From contig NZ_JASLGR010000025.1 of assembly GCF_030150155.1 (NCBI RefSeq), forward strand, positions 1 to 61,308: DNA of 61,308 nt, in the 5' to 3' direction. This DNA comes from Nocardioides sp. GTDB taxonomy: Bacteria > Actinomycetota > Actinomycetes > Propionibacteriales > Nocardioidaceae. This document shows positions 24,744-33,637 of the stretch, piece by piece. A program made the translations under genes and the position numbers. The notes below the pieces were generated by a model, which made no database searches, was not told where the DNA came from, and worked only from the letters and a program-made list of their open reading frames with translations. Within the stretch, counting starts at the first letter, position 1, and each line of letters starts with the position of its first letter.

Positions 24744-25958
24744 CTACTTGAGCTCGGAGCTGCTCAGCCCCAGCACTCGTCGCGCCACGATCAGCTGCTG
24801 GATCTGCTGGGTGCCCTCGAAGATGTCGAGGATCTTGGAGTCACGGGCCCACTTCTCCAGCAGCTCGCCCTCGTCGTACCCGATCGAGCCGCACAGCTCC
24901 ACGCACGAGAGCGTGATGTCGGAGCCGACCCGGCCGGCCTTCGCCTTGGCCATCGAGGCCTCCAGCGAGTTGGGCTTGCGGTTGTCGGCCATCCACGCGG
25001 CCTGGAGGGTGAGCAGGTAGGCGCCCTCCCAGTCGGCCTCCATCTGGAGGAACTTGGCCGCAGCCGCCGACTGGGCCATCGGGGTCCTGTCGTAGTCGAT
25101 CTCGATCCCGGCCTTGCCCAGCATCTCGCGGGTGAGGTCGAGGGCGGCGCGGGCACAGCCGACCGCCATCGAGGCGACCAGCGGCCGGGTGTTGTCGAAG
25201 GTCGCCATCGCCCCGGCGAACCCCTCGGCGACGTTGACCTCCTCCGAGCCCAGCAGGTTGGCGGCCGGGACCCGGCAGTCGGTGAAGGTGATCACCGCGG
25301 TGTCGGAGGCCCGGATGCCGAGCTTGTGCTCCAGCCGCTCCACCTTGAGGCCGGGGGTGCCCTTGGGCACCACGAACGACTTGATCGCCGCCCGGCCCAG
25401 GGTCTTGTCCAGGGTGGCCCAGACCACCACGGAGTCCGAGCGCTCCCCGGCGGTGACGAAGATCTTCTCGCCGTTGAGGACGTACTCGTCGCCGTCCTTG
25501 GTCGCGGTGGTGGAGACCTGCGCGGAGTCGGAGCCGAACGCGGGCTCGGTGATCGCCATCGAGGCCCAGGTGCCGTCGAAGCGGGCCAGCTGCTCGTCGT
25601 TGGCGACCGAGGCGATCGCGGAGTTGCCCAGGCCCTGGCGCGGCATCGACAGGGTCAGACCGGTGTCACCCCAGCACATCTCGGCCACGGTCATCACCGA
25701 CGCCATGTTGGAGCCGTTGCGGACGCCCTCCTCGGCCTCGTTCGCGCCGCGCCGGACGCCGGTCGCGCCGGCCCCCTCGCCCGAGCCGGAGGCGGCGAGC
25801 CCGTCGGCCATCGCCGCGAGCATGTCGAGCTCCTTGGGGTAGGCGTGCTCGGCGCGGTCGTACTTGCGCGAGATCGGCCGCAACATGTTCATCGCGACCT
25901 GGTGCACCTGGTCACGGACGGGGCGCAGCTTCTTCGGGTCCTCGAGGTTGATGGCCAT
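24744..25958 (-). CDS. fadE23: acyl-CoA dehydrogenase, FadE23-like
   Basis: A 404-residue FAD flavoenzyme for the first oxidation of an acyl-CoA. The start MAINLEDPKKLRPVRDQ and RPISRKYDRAEHAYP match mycobacterial FadE23. FAD/substrate segments ITEPAFGSDSAQVSTTA and VLNGEKIFVTAG are present, and the catalytic Glu is in DIFEGTQQIQQLIVARR. Its ATG overlaps the stop of the upstream dehydrogenase (TGATG), so they are co-translated and probably form an alpha2beta2 heterotetramer, as paired FadE proteins do in mycobacteria. The gene ends 18 bp from the nucleosidase start. Confidence 0.9.
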   Translation of the reverse strand: MAINLEDPKKLRPVRDQVHQVAMNMLRPISRKYDRAEHAYPKELDMLAAMADGLAASGSGEGAGATGVRRGANEAEEGVRNGSNMASVMTVAEMCWGDTGLTLSMPRQGLGNSAIASVANDEQLARFDGTWASMAITEPAFGSDSAQVSTTATKDGDEYVLNGEKIFVTAGERSDSVVVWATLDKTLGRAAIKSFVVPKGTPGLKVERLEHKLGIRASDTAVITFTDCRVPAANLLGSEEVNVAEGFAGAMATFDNTRPLVASMAVGCARAALDLTREMLGKAGIEIDYDRTPMAQSAAAAKFLQMEADWEGAYLLTLQAAWMADNRKPNSLEASMAKAKAGRVGSDITLSCVELCGSIGYDEGELLEKWARDSKILDIFEGTQQIQQLIVARRVLGLSSSELK

Positions 25959-27322
25959 CAGACCAGCACCGTCCCTTCCATCACGGCGATGGCCCGCAGG
26001 TCGCGGTACCACCGTTCCACCGGGTGCTCCTTGACGAAGCCGTGCCCGCCGAGCAGCTGGACGCCGTCCAAGCCGATCCGCATGCCCTTGTCGGCGCACA
26101 GCCGGCGGGCCAGCGCGATCTCGCGGGTGGCGTCGATCCCCTGGGCGACGCGGGCGGCCGCCTTCCAGGTGAGCAGCCGCATCGCCTGGAGCTCGATCGC
26201 GATGTCGGCCACCGAGAAGGCGACCGCCTGGCGGTGCGCGATCGGCTCGCCGAAGGCCTCACGGCTCTTGACGTACGGCGTCACGTAGTCGAGCACTGCC
26301 TGCGCGGTGCCCACCGCCAGCGCACACCAGCCCAGCCGGGACAGCCTGACGCACTCGCGGTAGGTGGAGCCGTCGGTCGCACCGAGCAGGTTCGCCGCCG
26401 GGACCCGGGCCTCGCTCAGCGTCAGCGTGGTCATGCCCGCAGCCCGCACCCCCATCGCCGGGTCGGCCTCGATGCTGAGTCCGGCGGTGGCCGACTCGAC
26501 CAGGACCAGGACAGGGGCACCGTCGAGCACGGCGCCGACGACGTACAGCTCGGCGACGGCACCGCGGGCGACGAGCGACTTCACCCCGTCGAGCACGAGG
26601 GAGTCGCCCTCGCGCCGGGCGGTGGTGGAGGGCGCCAGCACGTCGAAGAGGACGGCGGGCTCGGTCAGGGCGAGGGCGGCGACTGCGACGTCGGTGCCGG
26701 TGAAGGCCGGCAGGTAGGTCTGCTGCTGCTCCTCGGTGCCCCACAGGCTGAGCGCGGTGGCGACCGAGCCGGGGCCGAGCGCGGCGACGGCCAGCCCCAT
26801 GTCGCCGTGGGCGAGCGCCTCGGCGACCAGCACACCGGCGGTGGCCGAGCGCTCCTCGTAGACTCCGCCGAGTGCCTCGGGGACGCCGAGCACGGGCAGC
26901 CCGATCTCCACAGCGGCGCCGAGCAGCTCAGACGGGGCCTCGCAGGTCTCGTTGGCCTCGGCGGCGGCGGGACGCAGCACCTCCTCGGCGAACTCCCGGG
27001 CGACGTCGACGAGCATCTGCTCGTCCTCGCTCGGGGTGAGGTCGAAGACCCCGGGGCGCACGGCGGGGGTCGAGCGCACGCCCGCGCTCCCCCGTCGGCC
27101 GGCCCGGGCGAAGGTGCGACCGGCGCTGGTCGCGGCCTTGAAGCCGCCGCGGGTCAGGGTGAAGACGGTCTGCTCGGTCTGCTTGCGCACGCCGAGCCGG
27201 TCCAGCAGCGGACTCTGGGCGAGGCGGTTGAGCGCGGCGACGGCGAGGCCGATCGGATCGCGGGTCTCGGTCGCTGCGACGCCGTGCCGGCCGCCGCCCT
27301 TGAGACTGGTGAGGAGAGACAT
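25958..27322 (-). CDS. fadE24: acyl-CoA dehydrogenase, FadE24-like
   Basis: A 454-residue acyl-CoA dehydrogenase with an extra N-terminal ~90 residues, rich in Arg and Gly, ahead of the core (FDLTPSEDEQMLVDVAREF). The core has ALTEPAVLFDV, LVLDGVKSLVARG and the end WYRDLRAIAVMEGTVLV. The chain stops just after the EGT segment, without the last helix of canonical enzymes, as expected for the shorter partner of a FadE23/24-type pair. The ATG at 27322 has TACAGT 6 nt upstream, and a perfect palindrome (27331-27347) overlaps that box, so the operon is probably repressed by a dimeric, TetR-like regulator. Confidence 0.9.
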   Translation of the reverse strand: MSLLTSLKGGGRHGVAATETRDPIGLAVAALNRLAQSPLLDRLGVRKQTEQTVFTLTRGGFKAATSAGRTFARAGRRGSAGVRSTPAVRPGVFDLTPSEDEQMLVDVAREFAEEVLRPAAAEANETCEAPSELLGAAVEIGLPVLGVPEALGGVYEERSATAGVLVAEALAHGDMGLAVAALGPGSVATALSLWGTEEQQQTYLPAFTGTDVAVAALALTEPAVLFDVLAPSTTARREGDSLVLDGVKSLVARGAVAELYVVGAVLDGAPVLVLVESATAGLSIEADPAMGVRAAGMTTLTLSEARVPAANLLGATDGSTYRECVRLSRLGWCALAVGTAQAVLDYVTPYVKSREAFGEPIAHRQAVAFSVADIAIELQAMRLLTWKAAARVAQGIDATREIALARRLCADKGMRIGLDGVQLLGGHGFVKEHPVERWYRDLRAIAVMEGTVLV

Positions 27323-27330
27323 GGAGAAAC

Positions 27331-27347
27331 TGTAACTCCGAGTTACA
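27331..27347. promoter_or_regulatory. 17-bp perfect palindrome, operator of the fadE pair
   Basis: TGTAACTCCGAGTTACA: two 8-bp arms around one base. It overlaps the -10 box TACAGT (rc of 27329-27334) of the acyl-CoA dehydrogenase operon. Its size and symmetry fit a TetR-family repressor that senses acyl-CoA. No tetR gene is adjacent. The divergent def promoter lies 40 bp away. Confidence 0.7.
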
Positions 27348-27398
27348 CAATGCGCTACAGATTCCTCGTCCTGAACCCCGCACGCCTATCCTCGGCGG

Positions 27399-28007
27399 GT
27401 GAGTGTCCCCGCCGAGCCCGCTGACCACGCGCCCTACGGCGCCCTCCCCACCGGAGGCACCGTCCGCACCATCACCCGCTGGGGCACCCCGGTCATGCAC
27501 CGCACCCTGGCCACCGTCACCGAGTTCGACGACGAGCTGCGCGCCCTGGCCGCCGACATGGTCGCCACCATGTACGCCGCCGACGGCGTCGGCCTGGCCG
27601 CGTGCCAGATCGGCGTGGACCGCTCGGTCTTCGTCTTCGACTGCCCCGACGACGCCGGCGAGCGCTGGGTCGGCGTGGTCTGCAACCCCGTGCTCACCCT
27701 GCCCGAGGGCAAGGAGCGCCACCTCGACAACGACGACGAGGGCTGCCTGTCCTTCCCCGGCGCCTTCGTCAACCGGGCCCGTCCCGACTGGGCGAAGGTC
27801 GACGGCGTCGGCCTGGACGGCCAGCCGGTGACCTTCGAGGGCGACGGGCTGCTGGCACGCTGCCTGCAGCACGAGACCGACCACCTCTACGGCCGGGTCT
27901 TCGCCGACGGGCTGTCGGACCGAGCCCGCAAGAAGCTCACCAAGACCCACGACAAGCTGGCCGAGGAGTTCCCCGAGGACTGGCCGGTCACGCCGCGGCG
28001 GGGCTGA
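27399..28007 (+). CDS. def: peptide deformylase
   Basis: A 202-residue metalloenzyme that removes the formyl group from the N-terminal Met of new proteins. All three motifs are present: GVGLAACQIG (motif 1), EGCLSFP (motif 2, metal Cys) and LQHETDHLYG (motif 3, two metal His and catalytic Glu). The N-terminus has about 25 extra residues relative to E. coli. The GTG at 27399 has TATCCT 6 nt upstream (27387-27392), indicating a leaderless transcript divergent from the fadE operon. It converges with the methyltransferase gene. Confidence 0.96.
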   Translation: MSVPAEPADHAPYGALPTGGTVRTITRWGTPVMHRTLATVTEFDDELRALAADMVATMYAADGVGLAACQIGVDRSVFVFDCPDDAGERWVGVVCNPVLTLPEGKERHLDNDDEGCLSFPGAFVNRARPDWAKVDGVGLDGQPVTFEGDGLLARCLQHETDHLYGRVFADGLSDRARKKLTKTHDKLAEEFPEDWPVTPRRG

Positions 28008-28025
28008 GCCCGACCGCGGGCCGGG

Positions 28026-28850
28026 TCAGCGGGTCGCGTAGAACGTCACCGCCGTCGCCGCGGCGACGTTGAGGGAGTCCACGCCCGGCTCCATCGGGAT
28101 CTTCACCCGCAGGTCGACCTGGCGCGCCGTACGCGGGTCCACCCCGGCGCCCTCGGTGCCGAAGACGAACGCCATCGCGTCGAGCTCCATCGCCACCAGG
28201 TCGTCGAGCTCGATGGCGTCCTCGGACAGGGTCAGCGCGACGGTGGTGTAGCCCGCCTCGCGCAGCGCCGCCAGAGTGTCGGGCATGCCAGTGGTCCGGG
28301 TCCACGGCACCTGGAAGACGTTACCCATCGAGGTCTTGATCGCCCGCCGGTAGAACGGGTCGGCGCACTGCGGGGTGATCAGCACCGCGTCGATGCCGAT
28401 CGCCGCGGCGTTACGGAACACGCTGCCGACGTTGGCGTGGTCGACCAGGTTCTCCAGCACCGCCACCCGCCGGCGACGGTGCGGTGACGACGTACGGACG
28501 TGGTCGAGGACCTCGACCGCGCTCGGCAGCGGGTTGCGTGCCAGGGAGGCCAGCGCGCCGCGATGGACGTGGAAGCCGGTGACCTGCTCGGCGGCCCGCT
28601 CCGACATCACGTAGCAGGGCGCCTCGGAGCGCTCCAGGACGTCGGCCAGGCCGTCGAGCCACTTCGGCGCCATCAGGAACGAACGCGCCTCGAACCCGGC
28701 CTCGACGGCACGCCGCACGACCTTGGCGCCCTCGGCGAGGAAGAGGCCGTGCTCGACCTCGAGGGTGCTGCGCAGCTGGACGTCGCGCAGGTCGCGGTAG
28801 TCCGCCAGGCGCGGGTCGGTCGGGTCGGTGACCTCGATCAGCTCGGCCAT
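28026..28850 (-). CDS. TrmH/SpoU-family RNA 2'-O-methyltransferase
   Basis: A 274-residue SPOUT methyltransferase for a ribose of rRNA or tRNA. An N-terminal substrate domain (HGLFLAEGAKVVRRAVEAG) precedes the three knot motifs: ENLVDHANVGSVFRNA, AFVFGTEGAGVD and IPMEPGVDSLNVAAAT. The target nucleotide cannot be told. The start lies 5 nt after the stop of the siroheme synthase, so they share a transcript. Confidence 0.93.
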   Translation of the reverse strand: MAELIEVTDPTDPRLADYRDLRDVQLRSTLEVEHGLFLAEGAKVVRRAVEAGFEARSFLMAPKWLDGLADVLERSEAPCYVMSERAAEQVTGFHVHRGALASLARNPLPSAVEVLDHVRTSSPHRRRRVAVLENLVDHANVGSVFRNAAAIGIDAVLITPQCADPFYRRAIKTSMGNVFQVPWTRTTGMPDTLAALREAGYTTVALTLSEDAIELDDLVAMELDAMAFVFGTEGAGVDPRTARQVDLRVKIPMEPGVDSLNVAAATAVTFYATR

Positions 28851-28855
28851 CGGCG

Positions 28856-30073
28856 TCAGTGGGCGTCGGGGAACGCGACCCCGACCACATCGCCGATCAC
28901 GATGATCGCGGGCGGACGCACCTGCTCGGCCTCCAGCCGCTCGGCCAGAGTGCCCAGCGTCGCCACCACCGTGGCCTGGGTGGCCATCGAGCCGTCGCTG
29001 ACCACCGCGACCGGGGTGGCGGCGTCGCGGCCACCGGCGATCAGGGTCGCCGCGATCGCCGGAGCGTTCTGCACCGCCATCATCAGCACCACGGTGCCGC
29101 GCAGCTGCGCGACCGCCTCCCAGTTGGTTAGCGAGTCGGGGTGGCCCGGCGGCACGTGGCCCGAGATCACGGTGAACTCGTGGGTGACACCACGATGCGT
29201 GACCGGGATCCCGGCCAGGCCGGGCACGGTCACCGGGCTGGTCAGGCCCGGGATGATCCGCACCGGGACACCGGCCTCGGCGCAGGCCAGCAGCTCCTCG
29301 TAGCCGCGGCCGAAGACGAAGTTGTCGCCGCCCTTGAAGCGGACCACGACCTTGCCCTCCAGCGCCCGCTCGACCAGCACCTGGTTGATCGACTCCTGGG
29401 TGGCCGAGCTGCCGCGGGGCAGCTTGGCGACGTCGATCAGCTCGACGTCGGCCGGCAGGTCGGAGAGCAGCTCACGGGGGGCCAGCCGGTCGGCCACCAC
29501 GACGTCGGCCTCCATCAGCGCCTTGCGTCCGGCCACCGTGATCAGCTCGGGGTCACCCGGACCACCGCCGATCAGCGTGACTCCCGGCGTACGACGGCGT
29601 TCGTGCCGTGCCGCGAGGGCGCCCTCGCGCAGCCCCTCGACGATCTCGTCCCGGATCCGCGCCGAGCGCCGCGGGTCGCGGTTGCCCAGCACCGCCACCG
29701 TGACGCCGTCGTCGCGCCCCACCGCGGGGGTCCAGGCGGTGGCGGCCTCGGCGTCGTCGGAGCGGACGCAGAAGATCCGGCGCTCCTCGGCCGCGACCGA
29801 GACCGCCTCGTTGGCCTCGCGGTTCTGGGTCGCGGCGATGACGTACCAGGCGCCGTCGAGGTCGGCGGCCTCGAAGCGGCCCTCGCGCCAGGAGAGCTCA
29901 CCGGCCTCGATCATCCCCTCGATCGCGGGCGTGACGTGGGGCGAGACCACCTCGACGCGTGCGCCGGCGGCGAGCAGCGCCGGGATGCGGCGCTGGGCGA
30001 CCTGTCCGCCGCCGACAACGACGACGCGACGACCGGTGAGGATGAGGCCCGAGGGGTAGGGGGGAAAGTCCAT
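28856..30073 (-). CDS. cobA: siroheme synthase / uroporphyrinogen-III C-methyltransferase (CysG-like)
   Basis: A 405-residue two-domain protein. Residues 1-150 form a Met8-like NAD-binding dehydrogenase/ferrochelatase part (RRVVVVGGGQVAQRRIPALL). From about 165 on it is a uroporphyrinogen-III methyltransferase (GVTLIGGGPGDPELITVAG, VRFKGGDNFVFGRGYEEL, PVTHRGVTHEFTVISGH). It uses S-adenosylmethionine to make precorrin-2, leading to siroheme for sulfite and nitrite reductases or to cobalamin. It is the first gene of a pair with the TrmH-type methyltransferase. A palindrome overlaps the ATG (30072-30087), so regulation near the start codon is likely. Minus-strand GATGGT 6 nt upstream is a weak -10. 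Confidence 0.93.
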   Translation of the reverse strand: MDFPPYPSGLILTGRRVVVVGGGQVAQRRIPALLAAGARVEVVSPHVTPAIEGMIEAGELSWREGRFEAADLDGAWYVIAATQNREANEAVSVAAEERRIFCVRSDDAEAATAWTPAVGRDDGVTVAVLGNRDPRRSARIRDEIVEGLREGALAARHERRRTPGVTLIGGGPGDPELITVAGRKALMEADVVVADRLAPRELLSDLPADVELIDVAKLPRGSSATQESINQVLVERALEGKVVVRFKGGDNFVFGRGYEELLACAEAGVPVRIIPGLTSPVTVPGLAGIPVTHRGVTHEFTVISGHVPPGHPDSLTNWEAVAQLRGTVVLMMAVQNAPAIAATLIAGGRDAATPVAVVSDGSMATQATVVATLGTLAERLEAEQVRPPAIIVIGDVVGVAFPDAH

Positions 30074-30087
30074 GATGGAACCATCAT
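30072..30087. promoter_or_regulatory. inverted repeat overlapping the siroheme synthase start codon
   Basis: ATGATGGAACCATCAT, two 7-bp arms around 2 nt. On the minus strand it contains the ATG at its downstream edge. It could be an operator over the transcription start, or an RNA hairpin too tight-looped to be stable, which favours the DNA-site reading. The divergent PEBP promoter (TAGATT 30100-30105) is 13 bp away. Confidence 0.5.
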
Positions 30088-30112
30088 CGCGGATCGGGCT
30101 AGATTCCTGAGC

Positions 30113-30643
30113 ATGAGCCTGGACCGTCCCGTTCACCCGGACCCGTACACCCTCCTTCCCGCTGTCGCGTCGTTCGGTGTGACGAGCACCGATGTCACCC
30201 ACGGCGAGCCGCTCGACGACGCCCAGGTGGCCTCCGGTGGCGACACCTCGCCGCAGCTCTCCTGGGAGCCGGGTCCCGAGGGCACCCGGTCCTACACCGT
30301 GACCTGCTACGACCCCGACGCGCCGATCGTCAGCGGCTGGTGGCACTGGGTGGTCTGCGACGTGCCCGCCGACGTGACCTCGCTCGACACCGGTGCCGGC
30401 GCACTGGGTGACGCGGGCCTGCCCGAGGGGGCCTTCCACGTCCGCAACGACCTCGGCGTCCGGGCCTTCGGCGGTGCCGCCCCGCCCGAGGGCGACCAGG
30501 TGCACCGCTACTTCTTCGTCGTGCACGCCGTCACCGAGCTGACGCTGGGCGTGAGCCCCGACGTCACCCCGGCCGTGGTCGGCTTCAACCTGGCGTTCAA
30601 GACCGCCGGCCGTGCCGTGCTGGTCGGGACCTACCAGCACTGA
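30113..30643 (+). CDS. YbhB/YbcL family (PEBP) Raf-kinase-inhibitor-like protein
   Basis: A 176-residue phosphatidylethanolamine-binding-protein-fold protein. The ligand-pocket motifs are CYDPDAPIVSGWWHWVVCDVP (given here in pieces: CYDPDAP, then WWHWVV) and HRYFFVVHAV near the end. Bacterial members are cytosolic or secreted; no signal peptide is seen, so this one is cytosolic. Biological role unknown. The ATG at 30113 has TAGATT (30100-30105) 7 nt upstream. Confidence 0.92.
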   Translation: MSLDRPVHPDPYTLLPAVASFGVTSTDVTHGEPLDDAQVASGGDTSPQLSWEPGPEGTRSYTVTCYDPDAPIVSGWWHWVVCDVPADVTSLDTGAGALGDAGLPEGAFHVRNDLGVRAFGGAAPPEGDQVHRYFFVVHAVTELTLGVSPDVTPAVVGFNLAFKTAGRAVLVGTYQH

Positions 30644-30698
30644 GACGCGGGTCTCGCACTCCAAGACAGAAGGGCCTCGCGCCACTACTGTGGGCGCC

Positions 30699-32936
30699 AT
30701 GCCGTTGACCCGACGGTCCGTCTTCGACGGACTTGCCTGCGTCGCGGCGTTGACAGTGATCACCGGTGCGGTGAGTGCCTGGCAGCAGCGCTCCCCCGCC
30801 CTCTCGGCGGAGGTCCTGGTGACGCTGGGCGCTGCTGCCGTGCTGGCTCTGCTCGCCGGCGTCTTCGTGCACGGTCCGACCACGCGGGAGGCGACGCCGA
30901 TCCTGGCCGGCAGCGCACTGGCGGTGCTGGGCACCGAGCAGCCCGACGACCTGTGGCCCGTGGTGGCGGCGTGGGCACTGGCGGTGATCCTCGGCTACCG
31001 GGTCCTGATCGGCTCGTGGCGTCAGTGCCTGCCGCGGGCCGCCACGGTGATCGTGGCCGGGGCCGCGTGCGCTGCAACCATGCCGTGGGTGGACCTGCAC
31101 CGGGCGCCGTACGACCGGGTGCTGGTCGGCGTGGTGGTGTTCGCCCTGGCCCATGCCGTGCTGGAGTGGGCGCGCCCCGGGCACACCGGCTCCCCGTTCG
31201 GCCCGCGGTTCGCGGTGCTGGTCTGCATCGGGATCGTGTACGCCGCCGGCCTCGTCCTCGTGATCGACCAGGCCTCCGGCTTCGGCGAGGACCCCTGGCC
31301 GGCGCTCGCGACCGGAGCCGCGGTCGGGCTCGGCGGGCTCGCGATCGCGCAGGCCGTCCACATCCTGATGCTCACCCGGGTCACCGATGCGCTCACCGAG
31401 GCCTCCACCACCACGCCGTGGGCGCCCGACCAGATCGACGACACCCTGATCCGGCTGGTGACTGCGCACGTGCGCGCCGGGTCGACGGCGATCGAGCCGA
31501 CCGACGCCGGACCCGACACGCTGAGCGAGCACGTCCGCGACGGGGCGGTGCTGGTGCTGCGTCGTGAGCCGGGCGACTTCGCCTTCAGCCGCTACGACAC
31601 CCGCCTCGTGGCCGGGCTCGCCGCGATGGCACGTGCCTCGCACGCCCAGGTCGACCGGGAGAGCCGGCTGTGGACCGCCTCGGTGACCGACGAGCTCACC
31701 GGGCTGTGGGCCTACGACCACTGGCGCACCCACCTGCGCGACACCGTGCGCACCCGCGCCGCGGGCCAGCGCCTCGGTGTGGTCTTCCTCGACCTGGACC
31801 ACTTCAAGCAGGTCAACAGCGACTACGGCCACCTGCGCGCCGACCAGCTGCTGGCCTCGATCGGTCAGCGCCTCGCCGCGCAGTGCCCCGGCTGGCGCTT
31901 CGGCCGGTTCGGGGGTGACGAGTTCGTCGCCCTGATCTCCGACGTCCGCGACGCCGCCCACCTCGACGACCTGTGCCGTCACGTCGCGGGCGTGATCCGG
32001 CAGCCGGTCGAGGCCGACGGCATCACCATCTCCGTGACCGGCTCCCTGGGCCGGGCCTTCTCGGCGCACCGACACGACTCGGCCGAGTCACTGCTCGCCC
32101 GCGCCGAGCGTGACCTGCGCCAGCGCAAGGCCGAGCGGATCGTCCCTGCCGCACCGATCGTCGCCTTCGACGAGGACGAGATCCTGCGCCGCCTGCTGGA
32201 CCAGGGCGTCGACGTCGCCTACCAGCCGATCGTGGACCTGCGCACCCGCCAGCTGGTCGGCTGGGAGGCCCTGCTGCGCGGCAGCCTACCGCTGCTGGGA
32301 TCCCTCAACCCCGAGCAGCTGGTCGGCTCGGCGGTCCGTGCCGGTGTCCTCGACATCGTCACCCGACAGCTCGCCAAGCAGGCCCTGGAGACGGTCTCGG
32401 AGGCCTCACGCCGGCTCGGGCGCCGGCTCTCGCTGAGCATCAACCTGGAGCAGGAGCAGTTCCGCGACACCAGCACGATGATCAAGTGGGTCGCCGAGGA
32501 GGCCGACCGGCTCGGCGTCGACCTCGTCCTGGAGCTGACCGAGCGCGGCGACGCCGAGGCCTGGGGTGCACGCGAGGACGCCCTGGCCGACCAGCTGGAG
32601 CGGTTCGGGGTGGGCATCTCGCTCGACGACCTGGGCTCGGGCAACACCCGGATCCCGCTGCTGATCCGTCGCCACTGGCACACCGTCAAGCTCGACCGCG
32701 GGCTGCTGCTCAGCGGCCACCGCGGCCTGGTGATGCTGACCCACACCGTCGCGATGCTGCGCTCCCTGGGCCTGACCATCGTGATGGAGGGCGTGGAGAC
32801 CGCCGAGCAGCTCGAGCTCACCCAGGAGCTCGGCATCGACCGGGTGCAGGGCCACTACTTCGCCGCGGCCAGCACGGCCGCCGAGCTCTTCGCCTTCGTC
32901 GACAGCAACGGCCTCGACTTCAGCCAGGTCGGCTGA
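30699..32936 (+). CDS. membrane GGDEF-EAL protein (c-di-GMP turnover)
   Basis: A 745-residue protein. About eight membrane helices (1-235) are followed by a short GAF-like stretch (240-310), a GGDEF domain with all key residues (VVFLDLDHFKQVNSDYGH, RFGGDEFVAL) and an EAL domain. The EAL domain keeps the catalytic set: VGWEALLRG (EAL), NLEQEQF (Asn), LELTERG (Glu), SLDDLGSGN (Asp pair), TVKLDRG (Lys, Asp) and VMEGVETAEQ (Glu, Glu/Gln). Both making and breaking c-di-GMP are chemically possible. There is no RxxD inhibitory site before GGDEF. ATG with TACTGT 7 nt upstream (30686-30691). It stands alone. Confidence 0.94.
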   Translation: MPLTRRSVFDGLACVAALTVITGAVSAWQQRSPALSAEVLVTLGAAAVLALLAGVFVHGPTTREATPILAGSALAVLGTEQPDDLWPVVAAWALAVILGYRVLIGSWRQCLPRAATVIVAGAACAATMPWVDLHRAPYDRVLVGVVVFALAHAVLEWARPGHTGSPFGPRFAVLVCIGIVYAAGLVLVIDQASGFGEDPWPALATGAAVGLGGLAIAQAVHILMLTRVTDALTEASTTTPWAPDQIDDTLIRLVTAHVRAGSTAIEPTDAGPDTLSEHVRDGAVLVLRREPGDFAFSRYDTRLVAGLAAMARASHAQVDRESRLWTASVTDELTGLWAYDHWRTHLRDTVRTRAAGQRLGVVFLDLDHFKQVNSDYGHLRADQLLASIGQRLAAQCPGWRFGRFGGDEFVALISDVRDAAHLDDLCRHVAGVIRQPVEADGITISVTGSLGRAFSAHRHDSAESLLARAERDLRQRKAERIVPAAPIVAFDEDEILRRLLDQGVDVAYQPIVDLRTRQLVGWEALLRGSLPLLGSLNPEQLVGSAVRAGVLDIVTRQLAKQALETVSEASRRLGRRLSLSINLEQEQFRDTSTMIKWVAEEADRLGVDLVLELTERGDAEAWGAREDALADQLERFGVGISLDDLGSGNTRIPLLIRRHWHTVKLDRGLLLSGHRGLVMLTHTVAMLRSLGLTIVMEGVETAEQLELTQELGIDRVQGHYFAAASTAAELFAFVDSNGLDFSQVG

Positions 32937-32947
32937 GGGCCCGAGCC

Positions 32948-33637
32948 TCAGCCCTGGCTGGCGCGTCGCAGCAGGACCGAGAAGTCCGTCGGGTCGGCGA
33001 ACTCGTCCTCCACCAGGCGCCGCTTCGGCTCCGCCGTGGCGCCGGCACCGTCGCCGCCGGCACCGTCGCCGCCGGCCAGCGCCGCCTGGTGACCGGTGAC
33101 CAGCGCGGCGAACTCGGACGCGGCCCGCTCGACCCGCTTGTGCAGGTCCCCGCCGGCCCCGACCCCGGTCGCGGCGAAGTCGTCGGTCGCGGCGAAGACA
33201 CCGGTCGGTACGACGACCGCGTGCAGGTAGGAGAAGAGCGGGCGCAGCGCATGGTCGATCACCAGACTGTGCCGAGCCGTGCCGGCCGTCGCGGCGGCCA
33301 GCACCGGGGTGCCGTCGAGCACCCCGGTCTCCAGGACGTCGAAGAACGTCTTGAACAGGCCCGAGTACGACGCGGAGAAGACCGGTGTCACGGCGATCAC
33401 GCCATCGGCCCGACGTACGGCGTCGAGGGCATGAGCCAGCTCCGCCGTCGGGAACCCGGTGAGCAGGTGGTCGGTCAGGGCGTGGGCCAGACCGCGCAGC
33501 TCGATGTGCTCCACCTCGACCTCGACGCCGCGCGCCTGGACGGCCTGCTCGCTGGCGTTGGCCAGCATGTCGGCGAGCAGCCGGGTGCTCGACGGGACGC
33601 TCAGCCCCGCCGAGGCCACCACGATCCGGGTCGTCAT
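32948..33637 (-). CDS. CE1759-type NAD(P)H-dependent FMN reductase
   Basis: A 229-residue flavodoxin-like reductase (VVASAGLSVPSSTRLLADML for the phosphate loop, VFSASYSGLFKTFFDVL around the flavin). It fits the family paired with CE1758-type monooxygenases and supplies reduced FMN to its partner. A Gly/Ala/Asp repeat (GGDGAGGDGAGA) near the C-terminus is a loop extension. Two starts are close: GTG 33640 and ATG 33637. The ATG is preferred, as GGAGAG lies 7 nt upstream and its TGATG overlap with the monooxygenase stop is typical. Confidence 0.9.
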   Translation of the reverse strand: MTTRIVVASAGLSVPSSTRLLADMLANASEQAVQARGVEVEVEHIELRGLAHALTDHLLTGFPTAELAHALDAVRRADGVIAVTPVFSASYSGLFKTFFDVLETGVLDGTPVLAAATAGTARHSLVIDHALRPLFSYLHAVVVPTGVFAATDDFAATGVGAGGDLHKRVERAASEFAALVTGHQAALAGGDGAGGDGAGATAEPKRRLVEDEFADPTDFSVLLRRASQG

